NCBI GenBank assembly: GCA_947364965.1
Contig: CANAUU010000022.1
Span: 1-12,212 of the forward strand
DNA length: 12,212 nt
Origin: an uncultured Candidatus Saccharibacteria bacterium
Lineage (GTDB): Bacteria > Patescibacteriota > Saccharimonadia > Saccharimonadales > Saccharimonadaceae
Direction: 5' to 3'
In this document: positions 1-6,149 of the stretch, piece by piece
Position numbering within the stretch: position 1 is the stretch's first letter
How the letters are laid out: each line of letters opens with the position of its first letter
Made by a program: the position numbers and the translations under genes
Notes under the pieces: model-generated
Database searches by the model: none
Told to the model about the DNA's origin: nothing
Seen by the model: the letters and a program-made list of their open reading frames with translations, nothing else

Positions 1-277
1 CCGTCACAATAAAAATCTCATGCCCCTCCGCCCGCAACTTCCGAATCACCTCCGCTGCAAACTGCTGCGCCGGCCACACCCACATCTGATATTTCCCATA
101 CCGCCACCAAAACTCATCCCGCTCTTCCTGCGTCACCCCAAACATCTTCCGCACGCTATGCTCCGTAATATCCATCAGCCCCAGCAAACCCTTCTCGAAA
201 CAAAACTTCGCCCCGTATGCCCGCATAAACTCCTGCCGATAATTCAACACCCCGTCAATATCTACGCCAATCCGCAT
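1..277 (-). CDS. HAD-superfamily nucleotidase-like protein, N-terminal part (cut by window edge)
   Basis: The reading frame opens at an ATG at 277 and runs off the left edge after 92 codons, so only the N-terminal half is visible. A Shine-Dalgarno GGAGGT lies 3 nt before the start. Seen directly: residues 4-11 read GVDIDGVL, the HAD motif I with Asp6 (nucleophile) and Asp8 (acid/base). The fragment ends EIFIVT, with Thr92 where HAD motif II Ser/Thr is expected. Between them is a helical, Trp-rich cap-like insert (about residues 15-70). This arrangement fits the small C1-capped 5'(3')-deoxyribonucleotidase-like group (NT5C / YqfW-type), which dephosphorylates nucleotides in the cytoplasm. The family is fairly clear; the substrate is inference. 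It follows clpP on the same strand but is separated from it by a hairpin and may have its own promoter. Confidence 0.8.
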   Translation of the reverse strand, partial: MRIGVDIDGVLNYRQEFMRAYGAKFCFEKGLLGLMDITEHSVRKMFGVTQEERDEFWWRYGKYQMWVWPAQQFAAEVIRKLRAEGHEIFIVT

Positions 278-297
278 TTTACCTCCATTCTCCTCCC

Positions 298-327
298 AGT
301 ATATCATACACCAAACGACCCCGTAAA
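298..327 (-). promoter_or_regulatory. possible promoter of the HAD gene
   Basis: On the minus strand TTTACG (322-327, 4 of 6 to the -35 consensus) is followed after 18 nt by TATACT (298-303, 5 of 6 to the -10). This would start an mRNA with a leader of about 15 nt that contains the GGAGGT ribosome site. The -35 overlaps the loop of the preceding hairpin. The match is only moderate. Confidence 0.35.
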
Positions 328-338
328 GACGGGGTCGT
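315..338 (-). terminator. stem-loop after clpP, probable terminator
   Basis: A perfect 10-bp stem, ACGACCCCGT (315-324) with ACGGGGTCGT (329-338) and an AAAG/CTTT tetraloop, lies 22 nt past the clpP stop. In the minus-strand direction it is followed only by TTTGG, so the U-tract is weak. It may terminate leakily or protect the clpP mRNA 3' end. Confidence 0.55.
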
Positions 339-360
339 CCGCAAATCGCCTATAAACTGC

Positions 361-945
361 CTACCCCCGTATCACCTCATCCACAATCCCGTATTTCAGC
401 GCCTCATCCGCGCTCATCCAATTGTCGCGGTCCATGTCCTTCTCGACCTGTTCAACGCTCTTCCCCGTCCGCTCCGCAAAAATCTCAATCAACCGTTTCT
501 TAATATAAACACTCTCGCGCAGTGTAATCTCCTGATCCGTCACCTTCCCCTGCGTCCCCGACGACGGCTGATGGATCATAATCCGCGAGTTCGGCAAGAC
601 AAACCGCTTGCCCTTCGCTCCGCACGCGAGGAGCATCGACCCCATCGACGCCTGCAGCCCGATTCCAATCGTCTGCACATCCGGCTTCACATAATTCATC
701 GTATCAATAATCGCCAGCCCGTCATAAACCGAACCCCCTGGCGAGTTGATATACAACTTAATATCTTTCTTCGGGTCCTCATTCGCGAGGAACAGCAGCT
801 GCGCCACCACCACATTCGCCGTCGCCGAATTCACCTCATCCCCCAAAAACACAATCCGGTCATTCAGTAGCCGCGAATAAATGTCATACGCCCGCTCCCC
901 CTTCGTCGTCTCCTCGACCACCGTTGGTACTAAATAATCTTTCAT
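361..945 (-). CDS. clpP: ATP-dependent Clp protease proteolytic subunit ClpP
   Basis: A cytoplasmic serine peptidase that forms a double heptamer and degrades substrates unfolded by a Clp ATPase, here presumably ClpC. The product is 194 aa, the usual family length. Catalytic Ser100 sits in LQASMGS, His125 in MIHQP and Asp174 in RDNWMSA, so the triad is complete. The substrate-stabilising NSPGG motif is at 67-71. The reading frame stays open for 13 more codons upstream, but the ATG at 945 is the likely start: it has AAGGAG 5 nt upstream and begins [11 protein letters not shown], like other ClpPs. clpP lies downstream of clpC and the HExxH gene on the same strand but is separated from them by 180 nt holding a long inverted repeat. 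It may therefore be expressed partly on its own. Nothing in the protein looks damaged. Confidence 0.97.
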   Translation of the reverse strand: MKDYLVPTVVEETTKGERAYDIYSRLLNDRIVFLGDEVNSATANVVVAQLLFLANEDPKKDIKLYINSPGGSVYDGLAIIDTMNYVKPDVQTIGIGLQASMGSMLLACGAKGKRFVLPNSRIMIHQPSSGTQGKVTDQEITLRESVYIKKRLIEIFAERTGKSVEQVEKDMDRDNWMSADEALKYGIVDEVIRG

Positions 946-957
946 AATTTCTCCTTT

Positions 958-984
958 ACTATATATTATTACGTATTGTGACAA
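958..984 (-). promoter_or_regulatory. weak candidate promoter of clpP
   Basis: Minus-strand TTGTCA (979-984, 5 of 6 to the -35) and TATAGT (958-963, 5 of 6 to the -10) are only 15 nt apart. They place the transcript start just before the AAGGAG of clpP. The -35 overlaps the small palindrome ATTGT-G-ACAAT (975-985), which could be an operator. The short spacer makes this uncertain. Confidence 0.3.
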
Positions 985-990
985 TTATTG

Positions 991-1123
991 AAGAGCTGCG
1001 AGAGATAGCTATAAACTTTTTTGAAGATCCGGAGTCACGACAAGGACGAGCGCCCGACACCCGCGACGGCGGGCTGGCGGGACGCGCTTCAGAAAAGTTC
1101 ATGGCTATCTCTCGCTTACTCTT
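991..1123. repeat. long imperfect inverted repeat / extended hairpin between the HExxH gene and clpP
   Basis: The 23-nt arm at 998-1020 is the inverse complement of 1093-1115 except for two positions. Outside these, AAGAG (991-995) pairs with CTCTT (1119-1123) across a small internal loop. Inside, TGAAG (1022-1026 on the plus strand) pairs with CTTCA (1087-1091) after a single mismatch. The 60-nt GC-rich centre can fold further: CCCGC (1060-1064) with GCGGG (1069-1073), and CGCCCG (1051-1056) with parts of 1077-1086. As RNA on either strand it would form one very long rod. It begins just after the stop of the HExxH gene and ends 46 nt before clpP. It may be a transcript processing or termination element, a small structured RNA, or a MITE-like insertion. 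No target-site duplication was found. Confidence 0.8.
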
Positions 1124-1125
1124 TA

Positions 1126-2139
1126 TCATAGATTCTCCACATTTGAATTCATCGCATCCGTCAACTCTCCCAGCATCATCTGATTCGCCTGATATTCCTC
1201 CACCCTCGCATTATTCTCGTCAATCTTCGCATTCAGTCTCTCCCTTTCCGCCAGCAAATCCGCCCGCTTCGTCTCCAATAAACTCCTCTGTGCCTCGAAC
1301 TCCTCGTCCGTCCCGAAACACCCCGCCTCCTCCGCGCACTCATTAAACTCTTCTACCTCCGCGTCCAATTCCGCCACCGCCACGAGATAAGCATCCCGTT
1401 CTCGTTCAATTTCATCTTTCATCGCAAAAATCAACTTCCGAAGTTCCTCATTCCGCTCCTGTAATTCCCGAAATGGCGCCTGATACTCTTCATAAAACTC
1501 CACAATCCCTAGCCGATTTTGGAAATACCTCGCGTATTTCTCCTCCAGCGCTTCCGGCAGTTCTCGCAGCTTCGTCCCAGCCCGCGTCCAGACCTCCTCC
1601 ATCTGCTCCCCCTCTGCATATGCCGTAAGCTCCGTCTGAAACCACTCCTCATTTCCTCGCCGCACTTCTTCCAAAAGCTCTCGAATCTCCTGTTGCTCAC
1701 CCGCCCCCATCCGCTCCCACGCCGCGTGCAACAACTCATGTGCCAAAGTCACCTTATTCGACGCCGCCAGTTTTTCCTCGGTAATTTCATAAACATAAAT
1801 CTTCCCCTCCGTATAGCACCCTAGGAGAGACAATTCGACTTTATGACTATCGCAGTGTTCATTGAAACTTTCTTTCGCTTCCAACGCCGGCTGCGTCGCC
1901 TTTAGGATTCGCTTCCCCGTCGAAGTCAGCTCTAAATCTTCCGTCAGCGCCGCCATCTGTTCGCTCGGACGAAACCACATCCCCGCGAAGAGATCTCGCA
2001 CCGTCCAGCTCTGCACCAAAAAGTTCACCGCCAACATCACCGCCGTCACCACCAGGACCGCCACCACCTCCCGTCGCACTTGCCGCCGGTTCTCCTGTCG
2101 CACCTCGTCCGTAATATCCGCTACTTCTTTCTGCGCCAT
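1126..2139 (-). CDS. membrane-anchored HExxH metallopeptidase-like protein with C-terminal coiled coil
   Basis: Not a named family that I recognise. The 337-aa product has a short basic N-terminus (RRQVRRE, 18-24) and one transmembrane helix (about 25-45), which predicts N-in/C-out topology. A globular part (about 55-215) carries HELLH at 134-138, the HExxH zinc motif, with acidic residues such as Glu170 or Glu178 placed where a gluzincin third ligand could be. A charged coiled coil follows (about 222-320). Four cysteines (96, 108, 268, 274) lie outside the membrane segment, compatible with two disulfides. Peptidase activity is inference from the motif alone. The gene starts 36 nt after clpC, with AGGA 7 nt before the ATG, so it is probably co-transcribed with clpC. 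It ends with TGA beside the long inverted repeat that precedes clpP. Confidence 0.85.
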   Translation of the reverse strand: MAQKEVADITDEVRQENRRQVRREVVAVLVVTAVMLAVNFLVQSWTVRDLFAGMWFRPSEQMAALTEDLELTSTGKRILKATQPALEAKESFNEHCDSHKVELSLLGCYTEGKIYVYEITEEKLAASNKVTLAHELLHAAWERMGAGEQQEIRELLEEVRRGNEEWFQTELTAYAEGEQMEEVWTRAGTKLRELPEALEEKYARYFQNRLGIVEFYEEYQAPFRELQERNEELRKLIFAMKDEIERERDAYLVAVAELDAEVEEFNECAEEAGCFGTDEEFEAQRSLLETKRADLLAERERLNAKIDENNARVEEYQANQMMLGELTDAMNSNVENL

Positions 2140-2175
2140 TCCAAAATCCTAAACCCTCAAGCCAGACTCATCCAT

Positions 2176-4650
2176 CTATTCGTGCGTCACTTTCAATACT
2201 AACTTCTTCCCCACCAACTTTACATTCACCATCGCGCCCTTATCCAAATTCCCCGCAATAATCTCCTCTGCAATCAGCGATTCCACCTCATCCTCAATCA
2301 CTCGACGCAGCGGCCGTGCCCCGTTTTTCGGGTCATAGCCTCTCTCGATCAAATACGCTTTCACTTCCGGCGAAACCTTAATCCCAATCCCCTTCATAGC
2401 TAACCGCTTCCGTAGCTCTTCTAGCAAATTGTCGAAAATCCGCTCCACATTCTCATGCGTCAGCGCATGGAACACCAAAATCGCATCCAGCCGGTTCATC
2501 AATTCTGGCTTCATCACTTTCTTCAGCGCCCGCATTGCGGTTTCTTTGCTCGCTTCATATTCTTCATTAAGCTCATGCTTATCACGAAGACTTTTTGCCG
2601 TAAAGCCCAGTTCACTCTCACGATACATCTCATCCGCCCCCAAATTCGATGTCAAAATCACCACCGTATTATTGAACTTCACCTTGTTCCCCTGCCCATC
2701 CGTCAGTACCCCATCTTCCAGAATCTGCAGCAACATATTAAACACATCCGGATGTGCTTTCTCGATCTCATCGAACAACACCACCGAATACGGTCGCCGA
2801 CGCACCGACTCTGTCAATTTCCCACCGTCTTCATAACCAACGTACCCCGCCGGCGCCCCCACCAACCGCGAAACGTTATGCTTCTCGCCGAACTCACTCA
2901 TATCAATCTTGATCAGTGCATTTTCCCCGCCAAAAACCTCACGAGCAATCACTCGCGCCAGTTCCGTCTTCCCCACCCCAGTCGGCCCCATAAATAAGAA
3001 CGAACCAATCGGCCGGTTCGGGCTCGCAATCCCACTCCGCCCCCGTCGAATCGCCTTCGCCACCACCGAAACCGCCTCGTTCTGTCCAATCACCGACTTC
3101 TTCAAATGCTCTTCCAGCCGCCCCAGCAACTCCAGCTCCGAACCATGCACTTTCGACACTGGAATTCCCGTCTTCAGCGAAATCGCCTGCGCTATCGTTT
3201 CCGACGTCAAAGCCGGTCGCTCTTCATTCTCGTTTTTCTTCTTCAATTCCTTCAGTCGTAGCTTCGCCTTCTCCATTTCCTCCTTACAGAGCGCCGCTGC
3301 TTCGAAGTCCTCCTTATCCGCCATCTCCGCCATCTTATCCTCGGCTTCCTTCAGCTGGACTTTCAGCTTCTTGTACTCCGACCCGCCTTTCTTATCCGCT
3401 GCCACCTTCGCAATCGCCGCCGCCTCATCAATCACATCAATCACCTTGTCCGGCATAAATCGATCATTAATATACCTTCCAGACATATTAATCGCCGTTT
3501 CCAGCATCTCATCCGGAATCTCCACCCCATGATGCTTCTCATAATGACCTTTAATTCCCTTCAGGATTTTCAGCGTCACCTCCGCGCTCGGCTCCTCCAC
3601 CATCACCACTTGGAACCTTCGCGACAATGCCTTGTCTTTCTCAATATTCTTCCGATATTCATCCATCGTCGTCGCCCCAATCAGTTGCAACTGCCCCCGC
3701 GCGAGCGCCGGCTTCAAAATATTCGCCGCATCCATCGAGCCTTCCCCCGCCCCCGCGCCGGTCAAGAGATGTAGCTCATCAATAAACAAAATCACATCTT
3801 CATTCGCAAGCGCCTCATCAATCACCCCCTTAATCCGCTCCTCGAACTCCCCCCGAAACTTCGTCCCCGCCACCAAATTCGAAAGATCCACCTGAATAAT
3901 CCGCTTCCCCACTAGCACCCCTGGGACATCATTCTTCACAATCCGCTCTGCCAACCCCTCAACGATCGCCGTCTTCCCCACCCCAGCTTCACCAATCAAA
4001 ACCGGATTCGACTTCGTCCGCCGCGACAAAACCGTCACCACCCGCTCAATTTCCCGTTCGCGTCCGATCACTGTATCCAGCTTCTTCTCTTGCGCCATCT
4101 CGGTCAAATCCTGCCCATACCGCTTCAAGAACTTAAGCTGCCCCGTCTTCTTAAACTCTTTTTTCTTCTCCAAATTCCGCTCATGCTCCGACTGTGCGTC
4201 CAATTCTTTCTCAATTTCATCCATCAACGCATTTTCATCCACCCCCATCTTCTCCAGCAAAATCGTCCCACGCGAATTCGCCTGCGTCACCAAAGCGTAG
4301 AGCAAGAACTCCGTCCCCACCGTCGGCACGCCTTTGCTCGTCGCATAATGATCCGCCATCCGAATCGTCAACACCGCCGACTCCGACAGCGACATCATCG
4401 CCATCGACGCACCACCATTCACCTCGGCCGGCTCCTGCCCTAGCGCCCTCTCCGCCCGATCCAAATCCACGTCAAACTTCCTGAGAAGCTGCGCCCCCGT
4501 CGAAGCATCCTGCGCCAAAATCCCCAGCAAGATATGCTCCGTCCCCATATACCCATTGTTATATTTTTTACTATACAAATCCGCTTTCTGTAGCGCAAAC
4601 CGCGCATTCTCCGAAAGTCGGTTCATCATTTCACTAAAATCATTTTCCAT
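2176..4650 (-). CDS. clpC: ATP-dependent Clp protease ATP-binding subunit ClpC
   Basis: A hexameric AAA+ unfoldase that feeds proteins to ClpP in the cytoplasm. The length of 824 aa matches ClpC (about 810-850). Domains in order: double Clp-N repeat (about 8-145); AAA-1 with Walker A GEAGVGKT (220-227), Walker B ending D291-E292, pore loop GTKFRGEFE and Arg fingers near 344-345; a UVR-type middle segment (about 430-470) typical of ClpC rather than ClpB; AAA-2 with Walker A GPTGVGKT (555-562), Walker B D627-E628 and pore loop GYVGY (602-606). L681-G682-F683 stands where the ClpP-docking (I/L/V)GF loop is expected, which supports pairing with the nearby ClpP. The first ATG is used. Its ribosome site is weak (GGA 6 nt upstream), and a later start at Met8 or Met9 is possible. 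Transcription should start at the CIRCE-bearing promoter 40 nt upstream. Confidence 0.97.
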   Translation of the reverse strand: MENDFSEMMNRLSENARFALQKADLYSKKYNNGYMGTEHILLGILAQDASTGAQLLRKFDVDLDRAERALGQEPAEVNGGASMAMMSLSESAVLTIRMADHYATSKGVPTVGTEFLLYALVTQANSRGTILLEKMGVDENALMDEIEKELDAQSEHERNLEKKKEFKKTGQLKFLKRYGQDLTEMAQEKKLDTVIGREREIERVVTVLSRRTKSNPVLIGEAGVGKTAIVEGLAERIVKNDVPGVLVGKRIIQVDLSNLVAGTKFRGEFEERIKGVIDEALANEDVILFIDELHLLTGAGAGEGSMDAANILKPALARGQLQLIGATTMDEYRKNIEKDKALSRRFQVVMVEEPSAEVTLKILKGIKGHYEKHHGVEIPDEMLETAINMSGRYINDRFMPDKVIDVIDEAAAIAKVAADKKGGSEYKKLKVQLKEAEDKMAEMADKEDFEAAALCKEEMEKAKLRLKELKKKNENEERPALTSETIAQAISLKTGIPVSKVHGSELELLGRLEEHLKKSVIGQNEAVSVVAKAIRRGRSGIASPNRPIGSFLFMGPTGVGKTELARVIAREVFGGENALIKIDMSEFGEKHNVSRLVGAPAGYVGYEDGGKLTESVRRRPYSVVLFDEIEKAHPDVFNMLLQILEDGVLTDGQGNKVKFNNTVVILTSNLGADEMYRESELGFTAKSLRDKHELNEEYEASKETAMRALKKVMKPELMNRLDAILVFHALTHENVERIFDNLLEELRKRLAMKGIGIKVSPEVKAYLIERGYDPKNGARPLRRVIEDEVESLIAEEIIAGNLDKGAMVNVKLVGKKLVLKVTHE

Positions 4651-4688
4651 TTCAAATCCAATCTCTAAATAATACTTTCAATTCCCCC

Positions 4689-4717
4689 ATTATATCACAC
4701 TAGCACTCAAAGCACAA
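4689..4717 (-). promoter_or_regulatory. clpC promoter (extended -10)
   Basis: On the minus strand a perfect TATAAT (4689-4694) is preceded by TGA, giving an extended -10. A weak -35-like TTGTGC (4712-4717) lies 17 nt upstream. The -10 is followed by GGGGG and predicts a leader of about 30 nt before clpC. Confidence 0.85.
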
Positions 4718-4726
4718 GACTGCCAA
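4700..4726. promoter_or_regulatory. CIRCE operator (HrcA-binding site) at the clpC promoter
   Basis: The plus strand reads CTAGCACTC, nine bases, then GACTGCCAA. The CIRCE consensus is TTAGCACTC-N9-GAGTGCTAA. The left half matches 8 of 9 and the right half 7 of 9, with exactly the canonical 9-nt spacer. The site covers the -35 and spacer of the clpC promoter, the position for repression by HrcA. HrcA itself is not in the window. Confidence 0.8.
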
Positions 4727-4754
4727 TAACATCCCTTCTCCATCATCACACTTG

Positions 4755-4763
4755 TGGTAAAAT
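4755..4763 (+). promoter_or_regulatory. candidate extended -10 promoter for the secreted peptidase gene
   Basis: TGG followed by TAAAAT (4758-4763, 5 of 6) forms an extended -10 on the plus strand. No convincing -35 lies at 17 nt. A transcript from about 4770 would carry a leader of roughly 170 nt with the inverted repeat at 4775-4835. A perfect TTGACA at 4849-4854 has no matching -10. Confidence 0.45.
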
Positions 4764-4774
4764 AGAACCATAAT

Positions 4775-4835
4775 ACGGTTTCCGTCGCACTTTAACTCCC
4801 TAATCAGGCAACTGAGCCTCCGACGTCGAAACCGT
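4775..4835 (+). promoter_or_regulatory. structured leader element upstream of the secreted peptidase gene
   Basis: ACGGTTTC (4775-4782) pairs with GAAACCGT (4828-4835), and directly inside it CGTCG (4783-4787) pairs with CGACG (4821-4825), leaving a 2-nt bulge. A second hairpin, AGGC (4806-4809) with GCCT (4816-4819) and loop AACTGA, sits in the enclosed loop beside an unpaired stretch of about 18 nt. The 13-bp closing stem and nested hairpin look like a cis-regulatory RNA. I could not assign it to a known riboswitch class. No terminator hairpin follows it. Confidence 0.55.
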
Positions 4836-4939
4836 TGTCTATATATGCTTGACAAAAGATGCTCGACAAAAGCCAAACCCCTATAAATGCCACTACCACC
4901 CCGACGCACCATGCCAAATCATCCAAAGGAGGAAACATT

Positions 4940-6055
4940 ATGAAAAACCAGAAAACCATTTCTTTGCCCACAGCCGCCCAATATAGCACACCATCCACGC
5001 ATTCAGCAGCTCGCTCCGGCAGACATCCAGCTCATAACACCCTGGCGCGCGTCTTTGTTCTCCTGCTCATCTGTGTTTTTATGTTCTCGACCACCGCCTT
5101 CGCTAAGGCTCCCGCCATCGTCGCGCCCTCCGACCTCATCAATGTTGTCGCCGAACGCACCGGGCTACCCGCCGACCTCGACGCTCTCGTTAACGCCGGT
5201 TATCTCACCGCTCCCGAAAAACGCCACCTCGAAAAATACGACACCTTCTCTAACGCCGTTGCTTGGCACGTCCTCCTTCCCGCTTTCGGTCTTTATCCCT
5301 ATCCTGCCGAGTTCTATCCCGAAATCGCCCCTCACCCTTCCTGGCCAAACGGCACAGTTTATGCCGACGCACGCGCCGCTGGCATTATGCTTAACCTCGT
5401 CGATCCACAACTCGAGCCCAACTACGCCATGACCAAATCCGATTTCAACGTCCTCGTCCAAAAGTTAAAAACCACTTCCTTCACGCTGCCCGTCCCCTCG
5501 ACCACCTACCCTTTCATCGCCGTCCAAGAAGAAGCCGCCGACGCCACCGGGCTTGAACCCTGGGATATCCACACCTACCTTGGCCGTAATTCTGTCCTCT
5601 CCGCCTACCACCTAATTCCCGCTGGCTGGCTCGCCGAGTTCAACTCTCGCGGCTGGCATATCAATTTCACTCTCCCTCATGACCATCCCAATCCCAAACT
5701 CCTCAACTACGTTTCTGCCGGATGCACCAATTTCCAAACTTCCACCATTTCTATCGCCAACCCCAAAGCCATCACCACTCTCCACGAGTTCGCCCATTTT
5801 GCCGCCAAATACGGCACGGTCTACCTCGACGACATGGAATACTGCTTCAACCGCGAAGCCTCCGGCGTAGCCAATATTCTCGGACTATACGCCATGACTA
5901 GCCCTAGTGAATATCTCGCCGAATTCACCGCTTATTGGCTTCTCTATCCCGACAAACAAAACACTCTCCGTGAACTCGCCCCGGCCTCCGCCGACCTCAC
6001 CGAATATCTCATCCATGCTTTCGACGACCAGCCCGCACTGCTCACCGCTGCCTGA
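4940..6055 (+). CDS. secreted zinc metallopeptidase, anthrax-lethal-factor-like (HExxH...E)
   Basis: The 371-aa product starts at the ATG at 4940, which has AAAGGAGG 7 nt upstream. The frame is open further upstream, but that stretch has no ribosome site. A long polar N-region is followed by a hydrophobic segment (about 37-51) ending in AFA, a likely signal-peptidase site before Lys56, so the protein should be exported. Residues about 60-175 contain stretches such as YADARAAGIM...AMTKSDFNVLVQKL that resemble S-layer-homology repeats (inference). The C-terminal part has HEFAH (282-286) and a downstream SEYLAEFTAYWL (323-334) with Glu324 or Glu328 as probable third zinc ligand. That spacing and aromatic-rich context fit the lethal-factor-like peptidases. 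It probably cleaves or remodels surface or host proteins; the substrate is unknown. It is the only plus-strand gene, divergent from clpC, and uses C-ending codons in line with the local strand skew. Confidence 0.85.
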   Translation: MKNQKTISLPTAAQYSTPSTHSAARSGRHPAHNTLARVFVLLLICVFMFSTTAFAKAPAIVAPSDLINVVAERTGLPADLDALVNAGYLTAPEKRHLEKYDTFSNAVAWHVLLPAFGLYPYPAEFYPEIAPHPSWPNGTVYADARAAGIMLNLVDPQLEPNYAMTKSDFNVLVQKLKTTSFTLPVPSTTYPFIAVQEEAADATGLEPWDIHTYLGRNSVLSAYHLIPAGWLAEFNSRGWHINFTLPHDHPNPKLLNYVSAGCTNFQTSTISIANPKAITTLHEFAHFAAKYGTVYLDDMEYCFNREASGVANILGLYAMTSPSEYLAEFTAYWLLYPDKQNTLRELAPASADLTEYLIHAFDDQPALLTAA

Positions 6056-6068
6056 TTAAGCCAATCCT

Positions 6069-6098
6069 AAGGGCGCCCCGCACAGGAGCGCCCTTTTT
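6069..6098 (+). terminator. Rho-independent terminator of the secreted peptidase gene
   Basis: AAGGGCGC (6069-6076) pairs with GCGCCCTT (6088-6095) and is followed by a T run (6094-6098), 13 nt after the stop codon. It also lies downstream of RNase J on the other strand, but there the T run is poor, so it works mainly on the plus strand. Confidence 0.9.
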
Positions 6099-6149
6099 CA
6101 TTTTCAGTACCATCCAACGACATTATCTCGGCACCGCCAAAAGCAACCC

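Noticed and set aside
946..984. 13-residue N-terminal extension of ClpP
   Set aside because: The extra codons lie in the AT-rich promoter region and lack a ribosome site; the ATG at 945 has a good one and a normal ClpP N-terminus.
4846..4872. CtsR operator
   Set aside because: The repeated GACAAAA units have a 14-bp period, while the CtsR site needs two GTCAAA heptads 3 bp apart.
4859..4939. N-terminal extension of the secreted peptidase from the ATG at 4859
   Set aside because: There is no ribosome site at 4859, whereas AAAGGAGG precedes 4940, and the signal peptide is sensible from the later start.
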